A stretch of 53,908 nt of DNA from an uncultured Ruminococcus sp. (lineage in GTDB: Bacteria; Bacillota; Clostridia; Oscillospirales; Acutalibacteraceae), in NCBI GenBank assembly GCA_902766885.1, contig CACXFS010000016.1:1-53908 (forward strand), in the 5' to 3' direction. The notes under the pieces were generated by a model. The model saw only the letters and a program-made list of their open reading frames with translations. It was not told the DNA's origin and searched no databases. Positions 33,894 through 42,605 of the stretch are shown one piece after another. Each line of letters begins with the position of its first letter. Positions within the stretch are counted from its first letter, which is position 1. The position numbers and the translations under genes are program-made.

Positions 33894-35534
33894 ATGATTA
33901 ACGGACAAATTCTAAAACAGGCTGTCATTTCGGGTGCAAACAACATAAGCCGCCGGAAAAACAGCATTAACGACCTCAACATATTTCCTGTTCCCGACGG
34001 CGATACGGGTACAAATATGTCAATGACAGTTATGTCAGCGGCAAAGGCTCTTGAGGAGTACGACGGTACAAGCGCAGGAGAGGCGGCAGGAATTGTAGCC
34101 TCTGCAATGCTCAGGGGCGCAAGAGGCAACTCGGGCGTTATTACTTCTCTTATCTTCAGAGGCTTTGCACAAGGCCTTAAGGATATGGAAGAAGTAAACG
34201 GCAAAAACCTTGCGGCGGCTCTCGGAATAGGTGTTGACGCAGCATACAAGGCTGTTATGAAACCCACAGAGGGAACAATCCTCACCGTTGCAAGAATGGC
34301 TTACGAGGCAGGCGTTGAGGCTGCAAAAGAGGACAGCAGTACGGTGTTTGTCTGGCAGGCAATCTGCGACAAGGCTAACGAGGCGCTTGCAATTACACCC
34401 GAGCTTCTGCCCGTTCTTAAAAAGGCAGGCGTTGTTGACGCCGGCGGCAAGGGACTCTGCGTTATTTTTGAAGGTATGCTTTCCGTAATCAAGGACGGCG
34501 TTATGGTTGAATACGACGACTCCGCTGAGGTTACTGTTGATACCTTTGACAGTGCGGCGGCTGAATTTGATGAGGACATAAACTTCACCTACTGCACCGA
34601 GTTTATCGTCGGCAGAAACCCCGAGGAGGAAACCGACCCTCAGCTTCTCCGTGACTACCTTGAAACAATCGGTGACTGTGTAGTAGTTGTAAGCGATGAG
34701 GAAATTATCAAGGTACACGTTCACACCGAACAGCCCGGTAATGCACTTACAAAGGGACTTGAGTTCGGTCAGCTTCTCACCACAAAGGTTGAGAATATGA
34801 AGGAACAGCACAAAAATGTCAAAAAATCCAAAAAAGTTGAAAAAGAGACATTTACTCCTGCCGAGCCTGTTGACGATATCGGATTTGTGGCTGTTGCGGC
34901 AGGTGAAGGATTAAAGGAGCTTTTCAAGGATTTAGGCTGCACAAACGTTGTTTCGGGCGGTCAGAGTATGAATCCCAGCACCGACGATATTTACGAGGCT
35001 GTAATGGCTACTCCTGCAAAGAACGTAATCGTTCTCCCGAACAACAAGAACATCGTCCTTGCGGCTGAGCAGACTGTTCCTATGGTAACCGACAGAAATG
35101 TTGTAATCGTTCCTACACGCACAATTCCGCAGGGAATGACGGCTATGCTCAATTTTGACCCCGAAATTTCGGCTGAAAGCAACGCACAGCTTATGATGGA
35201 TTCCGCACAGAACGTAGGTACAGGACTTGTAACCTTTGCTGCACGCAGCAGTGAGTTCGGCGGAAAGAAAATCAAAGAGGGCGACATCATTGCCCTTGAA
35301 AACGGCAAGCTCACAATTACCGAAAAGAGCGCTGTAAAGGCACTTATCAAGCTCGCCAAAAATATGGTAAACCGTGACACTTCGTTTATCACCCTGATTT
35401 ACGGTGAAGAGGTAAGCGAGGAGGACGCAAACAAAGCGTACGAGGAGCTTCGTGACAAGTTCGGCTCACGCACCGACATCTCGCTTGTCAAGGGTGACCA
35501 GCCTGTTTACTACTTTATTTTAAGCGTTGAATAA
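33894..35534 (+). CDS. fakA: FakA/YloV-type fatty acid kinase subunit (DAK domain)
   Basis: 546 residues: N-terminal DhaL kinase domain with VPDGDTGTNMSMTV and LRGARGNSGVITS (magnesium and ATP binding), a middle domain with EFIVGRNPEE and KVHVHTEQPG, and a C-terminal DegV-like fold (VVSGGQSMNPSTDDI, VLPNNKNIVLAAEQ). FakA with a FakB fatty-acid-binding partner phosphorylates exogenous fatty acids. The usual upstream neighbours asp23 and rpmB are absent; recG follows, as is usual. Confidence 0.92.
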   Translation: MINGQILKQAVISGANNISRRKNSINDLNIFPVPDGDTGTNMSMTVMSAAKALEEYDGTSAGEAAGIVASAMLRGARGNSGVITSLIFRGFAQGLKDMEEVNGKNLAAALGIGVDAAYKAVMKPTEGTILTVARMAYEAGVEAAKEDSSTVFVWQAICDKANEALAITPELLPVLKKAGVVDAGGKGLCVIFEGMLSVIKDGVMVEYDDSAEVTVDTFDSAAAEFDEDINFTYCTEFIVGRNPEEETDPQLLRDYLETIGDCVVVVSDEEIIKVHVHTEQPGNALTKGLEFGQLLTTKVENMKEQHKNVKKSKKVEKETFTPAEPVDDIGFVAVAAGEGLKELFKDLGCTNVVSGGQSMNPSTDDIYEAVMATPAKNVIVLPNNKNIVLAAEQTVPMVTDRNVVIVPTRTIPQGMTAMLNFDPEISAESNAQLMMDSAQNVGTGLVTFAARSSEFGGKKIKEGDIIALENGKLTITEKSAVKALIKLAKNMVNRDTSFITLIYGEEVSEEDANKAYEELRDKFGSRTDISLVKGDQPVYYFILSVE

Positions 35535-35548
35535 TTAATTTAATTAGG

Positions 35549-35580
35549 GGGCATGATATTGCGTCATGCCCTATGTTTTT
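35549..35580 (+). terminator. hairpin between fakA and recG
   Basis: Perfect 8-bp stem GGGCATGA / TCATGCCC, 7-base loop, followed by TATGTTTTT. Probable terminator or partial terminator after fakA. Confidence 0.55.
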
Positions 35581-35596
35581 AACTACAGGTACTTAT

Positions 35597-37642
35597 ATGG
35601 CTTCACTTTATAAAATGCCGATTTCAAATTTAAACGGAATAGGCGCAAAACGTGCCGAACTTTTTGCCAAGCTCGGAATTAACAGCGTCGGCAGTCTGCT
35701 CAATTTCTATCCTCGTGCCTACGAGGACTGGAGTACTGTTGAAAAAATCTCAGATTTGCAGTACGGCAGTATGAGTTGTATTAAAGCAGTGCTTGCAACA
35801 CCGATTTCCGACTCCCGAATAAGCGGAGGTCGGATTATCTCAAAGGGTATGGTGTATGACGACTCGGGTTCTTTGCAGATTGTATTTTTTAACAACAGAT
35901 ACATAAGCTCTATGCTTAAGGGTGGAGAAGAATATTTTTTTTACGGAAGAATAACTACCGACTCCTACGGTGCGCAGATGATTGCGCCGACTTTTTCACT
36001 CGCAAGCGAGGGGGCAAAAATTCACCCTGTCTACCGCCAGACAGCAGGACTTGTAAGCAAGACAATTTCAAATGCAGTAAAACAGGCACTTTCGCTTTTG
36101 CCGAAAACAGTCAACGACCCTCTGCCACAGCAGGTCAGGGATATTTTTGATTTGTGCGATTTAAAGCAGGCTTTAAATGATATACATTTTCCGAAAAATC
36201 GTGAGTGTCTTGAAAAGGCACGCAAACGCCTTGTTACCGAGGAGCTTGTAGTGCTTAATCTCGGTATGAGAAACCTGCGTGAGCACAGCAGGGGTGAAAG
36301 CGGAGTGAAAATTACAAAGAGCTATTCCTCTGAGTTCGAAACGTTTTTGCCGTTTACGCTTACGAATGCGCAGAAAAGAGCAGTTTCCGACTGCGTTAAG
36401 GATATGCTGACAAAAAGTTCGGCTATGAACAGGCTTGTTCAGGGTGACGTAGGTTCGGGCAAAACCGCCGTTGCGGCTTCGGTCTGCTATACGGTTATCA
36501 AAAACGGCTTTCAGGCGGCGTTTATGGCACCGACTGAAATTCTTGCAAACCAGCACTTTGAAACATTTAAAAAACTTTTTGAAAATACCGATATCAGAGT
36601 TGCATTACTTACGGGTGCGCTTAAGGAGTCGGAGAAAAAGCGTATAAGGCAGGAGCTTTCAGACGGAGAAATTGACCTTGTAATCGGTACTCACGCACTC
36701 ATAACCGACAAAACCGAGTTCAAAAATCTCGGCCTTGCCGTAACGGATGAACAACACCGTTTCGGAGTTGCACAGCGAGCAAAGCTGCTCGGCAAGGGTG
36801 AAAATCCTCACCTGCTTGTAATGAGCGCAACGCCGATTCCGAGAACGCTCGGTCTGATAATCTTCGGTGACCTTGACATTTCGGTAATCGACGAGCTGCC
36901 CCCCTCACGAAAGCCCGTAAAAACCGTGCTTATGAGTGCGGCACAACGCAAGCGTATATATAATTTTATAAGAAGTGAAATTTCTTCGGGCAGACAGGCG
37001 TATATTGTTTGTCCTCTTGTTGAGGAGGGTGAGCTTGACAACGTTGCCTCAGCCGAGGAATATGCCGCCGAGCTTATGCTCAAGGAGTTTTCCGACATAC
37101 CCGTCGGGATAGTGCACGGCAAAATGAAGTCAGATGAAAAAGACGAAGTAATGGGCAAATTTGCCTCGGGCGAGTTTTCACTGCTTGTAGCCACAACCGT
37201 TATTGAAGTAGGAGTTGACGTTCCGAATGCGTCGGTAATTGTCATTGAAAACGCTGAACGTTTCGGGCTTTCCCAGCTTCATCAGCTTAGGGGCAGAGTG
37301 GGCAGAGGCGAGTTTCAGTCCTACTGTATTCTCGTAAGCGACAAGACTACTCCGACTACAAGAGCAAGACTCGAAGTCCTTTGCTCAACGAACGACGGCT
37401 TTAAAATTGCCGATGAGGACTTAAAAATGAGAGGACCGGGCGACTTTTTCGGAGAGCGTCAGCACGGACTGCCGCAGATGACGATAGCTGATTTTGCAGA
37501 CACAAAAAGTCTTGAGCTTTCGCAGAAAATCGCCGATTATATACTTTTCACCTACAAGGATATCCGTTGCGACGAGTTAAGGCTGTTAAGAGCTGAAATT
37601 GACAGACTCTTTGAGCGCGGCGGACAGAATACATTAAATTAG
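35597..37642 (+). CDS. recG: ATP-dependent DNA helicase RecG
   Basis: 681 residues. N-terminal wedge/OB domain with ISNLNGIGAKRAELFAKLGI and LLNFYPRAYEDWS, helicase core with QGDVGSGKTAVA (motif I), TDEQHRFGVAQR (DEQH box), MSATPIPRTL, and C-terminal QLRGRVGRGEFQSYC. It regresses stalled forks and processes recombination intermediates. The start at 35597 gives a family-like N-terminus but only a weak ribosome site; 35612 is an alternative. Confidence 0.95.
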   Translation: MASLYKMPISNLNGIGAKRAELFAKLGINSVGSLLNFYPRAYEDWSTVEKISDLQYGSMSCIKAVLATPISDSRISGGRIISKGMVYDDSGSLQIVFFNNRYISSMLKGGEEYFFYGRITTDSYGAQMIAPTFSLASEGAKIHPVYRQTAGLVSKTISNAVKQALSLLPKTVNDPLPQQVRDIFDLCDLKQALNDIHFPKNRECLEKARKRLVTEELVVLNLGMRNLREHSRGESGVKITKSYSSEFETFLPFTLTNAQKRAVSDCVKDMLTKSSAMNRLVQGDVGSGKTAVAASVCYTVIKNGFQAAFMAPTEILANQHFETFKKLFENTDIRVALLTGALKESEKKRIRQELSDGEIDLVIGTHALITDKTEFKNLGLAVTDEQHRFGVAQRAKLLGKGENPHLLVMSATPIPRTLGLIIFGDLDISVIDELPPSRKPVKTVLMSAAQRKRIYNFIRSEISSGRQAYIVCPLVEEGELDNVASAEEYAAELMLKEFSDIPVGIVHGKMKSDEKDEVMGKFASGEFSLLVATTVIEVGVDVPNASVIVIENAERFGLSQLHQLRGRVGRGEFQSYCILVSDKTTPTTRARLEVLCSTNDGFKIADEDLKMRGPGDFFGERQHGLPQMTIADFADTKSLELSQKIADYILFTYKDIRCDELRLLRAEIDRLFERGGQNTLN

Positions 37643-37660
37643 ACGTTATATATGATTTTT

Positions 37661-37826
37661 CGTAGGGACACGGCGTGCCGTGCCCGAAGTGATTATGAAA
37701 CGCAACCGATTATATTAACATTACCTTTACAAACAAACCTTTCCGTAGGGGACGGCTTCCCAGACGTCCCTTTCACAAAAATTGCTTTGCAATTTTTGTG
37801 TGGACACGGCACGCCGTGTCCCTACG
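37661..37826. repeat. RepB copy 1, MITE-like element with 22-bp inverted ends
   Basis: The two ends, 37661-37682 and 37805-37826, are perfect 22-bp inverted repeats (outer CGTAGGGACAC, inner GGCGTGCCGTG); each arm is itself a hairpin (CACGGC-gt-GCCGTG). Inside are a GTAGGGGACG ... CGTCCC hairpin (37746-37770) and a 12/3/12 stem-loop (37774-37800). No coding capacity and no clear target duplication. It fills most of the recG to carboxypeptidase gap. Confidence 0.75.
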
Positions 37827-37893
37827 TCACCGTTGTTATTATCACACGCTAAATACAAAATTGATATTTATATAAAGGGGAGAAAACCGACTG

Positions 37894-39243
37894 ATGAAAA
37901 GAAAGTCAATCAAAATAATCTCACTGCTTTTTGCGCTAATAATTATTATTTCGTCATCTGTTGTTTCAGCGGGTGCAATTTCGTATCCGAACAATGTCAA
38001 AACGCAATCTGACTCAATTCTTCTTGTAAATATGGATACGGGACAGGTGGTTTTTGAAAAGGACGCCGATTCAAAGCGCTATCCTGCGTCGACAACTAAA
38101 ATTATGACCTACATAATTGTTGCAGAAAACATTGATGATTTTGAAAACACACGTGTTCCGATTAAACAGTCCGTACTCGACGTGCTGAAAGATACAGGCA
38201 GTTCACTCGCAAGCGTTGAGGACCACGTTGGCAAGGATATGAGCGTAATTGACCTTCTCTACAGTATGATGGTTCCCTCGGGTAACGACGCCGCAATGGT
38301 GCTTGCTGACTATGTGGGCGGAGGAAATGTTGACAGTTTTGTAAAGCTTATGAATGACAAGGCTAAGGAGCTCGGATGTGAAAACACTCATTTTGAAAAT
38401 CCTGACGGACTTCACAATGACAATCACTACACAACAGCCCGTGATATGTATAAGATTACAACCTACGCTCTGACACTTCCGAAGTTTGCGGAAATTACAA
38501 ATACAACCGCTTACACCTGCGAGGGTGACGATTATCCTCTTGTAACAACAAACTATTTAATAGATCCAAACAACGGCGGGGATTATTACTATATGTACGC
38601 CAAGGGAATAAAGACAGGCACCACCGATCAGGCAGGCAGATGCCTTGTGACCACTGCCTCGGCTGACGGGTATTCGTACATTGCCGTACTTCTTCACGCT
38701 CCGTACAAGGAGGGCGTGAGTGAGGAATACGGAACAATGACTGATGCCGCTGATTTGTTCAGATGGGCGCTTACGAGTCTTGAGCTTGAAACAGTTGCAA
38801 CCTCGTCAACCCCTGTTTGTGAGGAAAAGGTAAACCTTGCGTGGGGAAAGGATTCCGTTTTGCTTGTTCCCGAGAAAAACTTAAGTGCGATTGTTCCGAA
38901 AGACTTGGAGAAAGACGAGCTGATTATTGAAACAGACGTTCCCGAAAGCATTGACGCACCAATCGATACCGATACCGTTGTCGGAACAGCCACAATCTAT
39001 TATCAGGGCAGTGACGGCAAAAAGCAGGAGGTTGCAAAAGTAAACCTTGTTTCAAGCGAAAAAATCGAAATGAGCGGAATACTTTTTGTTCTCAACGTAA
39101 TCACAACGGTGTTCAAGTCCTACTGGTTCCTTGTAATCATCGGAATTATCGCAATTATTCTTATCTGCTACTTCATTTCTTCAAAGATAAACAAAAAGCG
39201 CAGTAAAAAGAACAGAAAGGTAAAGCACTACCGCAATCTGTAA
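37894..39243 (+). CDS. D-alanyl-D-alanine carboxypeptidase (DacF/PBP5 type)
   Basis: 449 residues: signal peptide (1-29), S11-family catalytic domain with Ser66-x-x-Lys69 (PASTTK), Ser129-Gly-Asn131 (PSGND) and GIKTGTTDQAG, then a beta domain and a C-terminal membrane helix (about 400-430) with a very basic cytoplasmic tail. It trims the terminal D-Ala of peptidoglycan pentapeptides outside the membrane. Most relatives end in an amphipathic anchor; a full helix with a Lys/Arg tail is a variation. GGGGAG precedes the ATG. Confidence 0.92.
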   Translation: MKRKSIKIISLLFALIIIISSSVVSAGAISYPNNVKTQSDSILLVNMDTGQVVFEKDADSKRYPASTTKIMTYIIVAENIDDFENTRVPIKQSVLDVLKDTGSSLASVEDHVGKDMSVIDLLYSMMVPSGNDAAMVLADYVGGGNVDSFVKLMNDKAKELGCENTHFENPDGLHNDNHYTTARDMYKITTYALTLPKFAEITNTTAYTCEGDDYPLVTTNYLIDPNNGGDYYYMYAKGIKTGTTDQAGRCLVTTASADGYSYIAVLLHAPYKEGVSEEYGTMTDAADLFRWALTSLELETVATSSTPVCEEKVNLAWGKDSVLLVPEKNLSAIVPKDLEKDELIIETDVPESIDAPIDTDTVVGTATIYYQGSDGKKQEVAKVNLVSSEKIEMSGILFVLNVITTVFKSYWFLVIIGIIAIILICYFISSKINKKRSKKNRKVKHYRNL

Positions 39244-39301
39244 TTTAATTCGGAATTTAGAAATAATAAAGTTTATTACAATAATGTAAATAATTCTTTA
39301 C

Positions 39302-39329
39302 TTGAAATTTGTTCCGTATATGTTATAAT
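39302..39329 (+). promoter_or_regulatory. promoter of nrdR
   Basis: TTGAAA, 16 bp, TATAAT (39324-39329) with an extended TG. About 30 bases before the nrdR ATG. Confidence 0.7.
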
Positions 39330-39360
39330 TACTTTATAGAATAATTCCAGAGGTGATTAT

Positions 39361-39819
39361 ATGAAATGTCCGTACTGCGGTTATGAAGAAAGCAAGGTAA
39401 TTGATTCCCGTTCTGCCGACGACGGCGAGAGAATTCGCAGAAGACGTGAGTGCCTTAAATGCGGCAAGCGTTTCACAACTCACGAGGTTATTGAAACAGT
39501 GCCGATAATCGTTGTAAAGCGTGACAAGTCACGTGAGGTTTTTGACCGCAACAAGCTTACGGCAGGTATTCTTCGTGCGTGTGAGAAACGTCCGGTTTCA
39601 ATCCAGCAGATTGAGTCAATTGTTGATGCGATTGAGGCAAAGCTTCAGAGCAGTCTTGACAGAGAAATCACTTCAATGCAAATCGGTGAGCTTGCTATGG
39701 AGGAGCTAAAAAACGTTGATGAGGTTTCCTATGTTCGTTTTGCCTCTGTTTACCGCCAGTTCAAGGATATCAACACCTTTATGGAGGAGCTTAACAAGCT
39801 TCTGACCGAGAAAAAATAA
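39361..39819 (+). CDS. nrdR: transcriptional repressor NrdR
   Basis: 152 residues: zinc ribbon CPYCG ... CLKCGKRF near residues 3-38 and an ATP-cone ([29 protein letters not shown]). NrdR represses ribonucleotide reductase operons when bound to dATP/ATP. Length and motifs fit exactly. Monocistronic, with its own promoter and terminator. Confidence 0.97.
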   Translation: MKCPYCGYEESKVIDSRSADDGERIRRRRECLKCGKRFTTHEVIETVPIIVVKRDKSREVFDRNKLTAGILRACEKRPVSIQQIESIVDAIEAKLQSSLDREITSMQIGELAMEELKNVDEVSYVRFASVYRQFKDINTFMEELNKLLTEKK

Positions 39820-39834
39820 ATTGTATTTTAGTTT

Positions 39835-39875
39835 TGCCCGAGCAACGATTGACTTGCTCGGGCAGTTTTGTTTAT
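39835..39875 (+). terminator. terminator of nrdR
   Basis: Perfect 11-bp stem TGCCCGAGCAA / TTGCTCGGGCA, 8-base loop, followed by GTTTTGTTTAT. Confidence 0.85.
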
Positions 39876-39916
39876 ATACTATAATTTAGCGCAACATTGA
39901 CGTAGGGACACTCACT

Positions 39917-40015
39917 CCCGAAACGTTACCTATATATCTATTTTATAATTCGGGCAACCGTTTTTACCTAAACAACCGATTTTTCCACTCGATTTGCCTG
40001 CGGCGGCTTCGCCGC
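39917..40015 (-). repeat. RepA copy 2 (99 bp, leftward, swapped end hairpin)
   Basis: Reverse-oriented RepA. Read leftward the body ATCGAGTGGAAAAA, AACGGTTGCCCGAATT, GGTAACGTTTCGGG is conserved, but the outer hairpin is GCGGCG-aagc-CGCCGC instead of CGAGTGCCTCG. A GTAGGGACACTCACTC module is attached at 39901-39916. Confidence 0.75.
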
Positions 40016-40050
40016 AAATTATAGTTTAACATTGTATTTTCGATTTTGCA

Positions 40051-40079
40051 TTGACATATTAATGCACTGATAATACAAT
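40051..40079 (+). promoter_or_regulatory. promoter of the 136-residue membrane protein gene
   Basis: TTGACA (40051-40056), 17 bp, TACAAT (40074-40079), about 30 bases before the ATG at 40111. Confidence 0.75.
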
Positions 40080-40110
40080 ACATATATATAATTTCAGGAG
40101 GTAAGCTGAT

Positions 40111-40521
40111 ATGAAGAATAAAAGAAAGGACATTCTATATATTGCCGTCGGCGTTGCATTTGTCTTTGTCGTATATCTTGTTATTTCATATTTTCTGCCT
40201 TCGACAGTCGGAATTTCCGAACACGCAGATGCAAAAATCAAATACATTACCGAGGATAAGAACATTGAGGTTACACTCGATGACAGCGACTGCGATGAAC
40301 TGCGCAGGATTTTCAACGGAAAAACTGCGTATCACGATAGCCCATCATGCGGATTTACAGAGTCTGCGTCGGTTTCGTTCGGCAATCAGGTTTTTATGCC
40401 TGCCTGCGACGGTGATGAAATTATAAAGGCAGGTTTAAAGTATATCAGCATTTCAAAAAAAGAGCGTGATACGGTTGACAAAATATTCGCAAAATACGGC
40501 GCAACATTTCCTTGTGTGTGA
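40111..40521 (+). CDS. small membrane-anchored protein of unknown function
   Basis: 136 residues. Basic start (MKNKRKD), one membrane helix (about 9-30), then an extracytoplasmic domain of about 105 residues containing IKYITEDKNIEVTLDDSDCDELRRIF, SPSCGFTESASVSFGNQVFMPACDGD and three or four cysteines that could form disulfides. I do not recognise the family. AGGAGG precedes the ATG; a clear promoter and terminator show a stand-alone transcription unit. Confidence 0.75.
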   Translation: MKNKRKDILYIAVGVAFVFVVYLVISYFLPSTVGISEHADAKIKYITEDKNIEVTLDDSDCDELRRIFNGKTAYHDSPSCGFTESASVSFGNQVFMPACDGDEIIKAGLKYISISKKERDTVDKIFAKYGATFPCV

Positions 40522-40623
40522 TTTTTCAGAAAATCCGACTGATTACAGCAAGAAACAGCAAACATTTGTTTGTAATATTTTCGGACGTTTTGTAACCTTT
40601 TAAAATTCAATAATTAAATCTGA

Positions 40624-40666
40624 CACCGAATACACAGGTTGATTCTTGTGTGTTCGGTTATTTTTA
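40624..40666 (+). terminator. terminator after the 136-residue protein gene
   Basis: A 12-bp stem ACCGAATACACA / TGTGTGTTCGGT (one G-U pair), 11-base loop, followed by TATTTTTATT. Bases 40667-40768 are AT-rich with nothing else seen. Confidence 0.75.
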
Positions 40667-40768
40667 TTCTTTGTGGGAATAATAATTGCAGATTTACAGG
40701 AAAAAATTTCAAAATTATAAAAAAATTAATTTATTTGTAAATTTTATTGCTTACCTCGTAACTTTTAC

Positions 40769-40797
40769 TTGATTTTTTTAAAGCAATAGAGTATAAT
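40769..40797 (+). promoter_or_regulatory. promoter of the mraZ division cluster
   Basis: TTGATT (40769-40774), 17 bp, TATAAT (40792-40797). Start near 40804, giving a leader of about 168 bases. Confidence 0.75.
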
Positions 40798-40808
40798 TAT
40801 ATCAATCG

Positions 40809-40835
40809 GTGGCACATTGTGTCATTTGGTGACTG
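40809..40835 (+). promoter_or_regulatory. candidate MraZ operator: three repeats at 10-bp spacing
   Basis: GGTGGCA (40809), TGTGTCA (40819) and GGTGACT (40829) start exactly 10 bp apart, immediately downstream of the predicted start. MraZ is known to bind short G-rich direct repeats one helical turn apart ahead of its own gene (TGGGN boxes in E. coli). The match to that geometry is inference. Confidence 0.55.
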
Positions 40836-40878
40836 AATACAACGATTTTTGCTTTGAAAGGAACTGCTCCGAAACGGT

Positions 40879-40940
40879 CGGGCAAAGATGGTTTGACAAT
40901 ATCAATCTGTCTGCCCGAATTGCGTGTCGAGGCACTCGAC
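40879..40940 (-). repeat. hybrid/truncated RepA in the mraZ leader
   Basis: TCGGGCA and TGCCCGA bracket about 27 unrelated bases, then the RepA end hairpin GTCGAG-gca-CTCGAC (40926-40940) follows directly; the AACGG-to-GAGTGG body seen in full copies is missing. It lies in the untranslated leader of mraZ and creates a spurious in-frame GTG at 40924. Confidence 0.6.
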
Positions 40941-40971
40941 TTTTCAAACTAAAGTGACGGAGGTGGGCAAA

Positions 40972-41391
40972 ATGTTTTCGGGAATGTCAAATCATTCGAT
41001 TGACGCAAAAGGCAGAATAGTTTTGCCTGCAAAATTCCGTGAAGAACTTGGAAATACATTTTACCTTGCAAGAGGTTTCGGAAACTGTTGTATTCAGGCT
41101 ATGTCCGCCGACCAGTTCAATTCAATATGTGCAAAGATTCTTGAGCTTCCTGCCGACAAGGCTATGGCTTTGCAGTACACCTTCAGCGCAACCGCCGTTG
41201 AGGTTACCCCTAACGCTCAGGGCAGAGTTATTATTCCGCAGAACCTGCGTGAGTTTGCCGGAATTGAAAGCGACGCACTTGTAATCGGAATGAACAATCG
41301 AATTGAAATCTGGAGCAAAACCAAATTTGACGAATTTATGGCTTCTCAGAAAGATACCATCTCCGAAGCTCTGTCAATGCTGAGATTGTAA
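40972..41391 (+). CDS. mraZ: transcriptional regulator MraZ
   Basis: 139 residues with two SpoVT/AbrB-like halves: HSIDAKGRIVLPAKFREEL near the start and VEVTPNAQGRVIIPQNLREFAGI in the middle. MraZ binds DNA and tunes the division and cell wall cluster, and is its first gene here as in most bacteria. The ATG at 40972 follows GGAGGTG; a GTG at 40924 lies in a repeat and is rejected. Confidence 0.96.
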   Translation: MFSGMSNHSIDAKGRIVLPAKFREELGNTFYLARGFGNCCIQAMSADQFNSICAKILELPADKAMALQYTFSATAVEVTPNAQGRVIIPQNLREFAGIESDALVIGMNNRIEIWSKTKFDEFMASQKDTISEALSMLRL

Positions 41392-41402
41392 GGAGGAATA
41401 TT

Positions 41403-42326
41403 ATGGAATTCTCCCACATCCCCGTACTCCTCAACGAAACAATCGAGGGGCTTGACATTAAGGAAAACGGTATTTATGCCGACGGAACGGCAGGCGGAGG
41501 CGGTCACAGCAGTGAGATTTTAAAGCGCCTTACTACAGGAAAGCTGATCTCAATTGACCGTGACCCCGATGCGATTTCGGTACTCACCCAAAGGTTTAAA
41601 AGTAATGAAAACTCTATAATTATAAAGGGCAATTTTGCTGACATTAAGGAGCTTTTACAGCTTAGGGGCGTAGGCAGGCTTGACGGCGTTCTTCTTGACA
41701 TCGGCGTCTCCTCCCATCAGCTTGATACAGCGTCAAGAGGCTTTTCGTTCCACGAGGACGCACCTCTTGATATGCGTATGAGTCAGAGCGGAACAACAGC
41801 CGAAGAGCTTGTTAACACCCTGCCCTTTGAGGAATTAAGACGTATATTTTCAAGCTATGGCGAAGAAAAATATGCATCCTCAATTGCAAAGGGCATTGTG
41901 TCTGCAAGAGAACAAAAGCCGATTAAAACTACGCTTGAGCTTGCTGAAATCATCAAACAGAATGTACCGCAGAAGGTCAGACGTGACGGTCACCCTGCAC
42001 GAAAAACCTTTCAGGCACTGCGCATAGCCGTTAATGACGAGCTCGGTGCACTTGAAAAAGGACTGGACGGTGCATTTGAAATGCTCGGAAAGGGCGGACG
42101 GCTTGCCGTCATAACCTTCCATTCGCTTGAGGACAGAATCGTCAAGCAAAAAATGGCTTCCTGGTGTCAGGGCTGTACCTGCCCCAAGGATTTTCCCGTT
42201 TGTGTTTGCGGAAACAAGCCCAAGGCAAAGCTTGTAAATAAAAAGCCTGTTTGTGCAAATGAAACAGAATTAAACGAAAACCCGAGAGCCAGAAGTGCAA
42301 AGTTGAGAATATGCGAAAAAATTTAA
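41403..42326 (+). CDS. rsmH: 16S rRNA (cytosine-1402 N4)-methyltransferase RsmH
   Basis: 307 residues beginning EFSHIPVLLNETIEGL, with the SAM motif ADGTAGGGGHSSEIL, LLDIGVSSHQLD and the C-terminal CTCPKDFPVCVCG and NPRARSAKLR. It methylates C1402 in the ribosomal P site. Follows mraZ by 11 bases with AAGGAGG. The 279-base gap after it holds no promoter I can defend; one inverted repeat TTGTAA-6-TTACAA is at 42384-42401. Confidence 0.97.
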   Translation: MEFSHIPVLLNETIEGLDIKENGIYADGTAGGGGHSSEILKRLTTGKLISIDRDPDAISVLTQRFKSNENSIIIKGNFADIKELLQLRGVGRLDGVLLDIGVSSHQLDTASRGFSFHEDAPLDMRMSQSGTTAEELVNTLPFEELRRIFSSYGEEKYASSIAKGIVSAREQKPIKTTLELAEIIKQNVPQKVRRDGHPARKTFQALRIAVNDELGALEKGLDGAFEMLGKGGRLAVITFHSLEDRIVKQKMASWCQGCTCPKDFPVCVCGNKPKAKLVNKKPVCANETELNENPRARSAKLRICEKI

Positions 42327-42605
42327 AAATTTTTTCTCTCAGCTATAGACAAAGTAACTTATTTGTAGTAAAATATAACAAAGTTGTAAAGAATATTACA
42401 AATACAATCAATTGTGGTTAACGTGTTTGTAATTACTACATATACGGTTTACTTTCATTTAGTTCTGCAAAAAGAACAGATTGTGTGTGACAATTAGAAT
42501 TAATTGTTAAAAATTTGAAACTTTTTTGCTTTATAGAAATATGAGCTTAAAAGCAGTGTGTTTTATGAAAATTTTTGATAGAGAAAGGCACAAGGTGCAG
42601 TAGTA

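Noticed and set aside
34035-34811. 258-codon open frame opposite fakA
   Set aside because: Antisense shadow of fakA; composition (many Cys, Asn, Val) is typical of a reverse frame and no start signal is present.
42565-42603. 12-codon ORF ending two bases before ftsL
   Set aside because: No ribosome site before its ATG and no sign of a regulatory hairpin; the ftsL ribosome site overlaps it.
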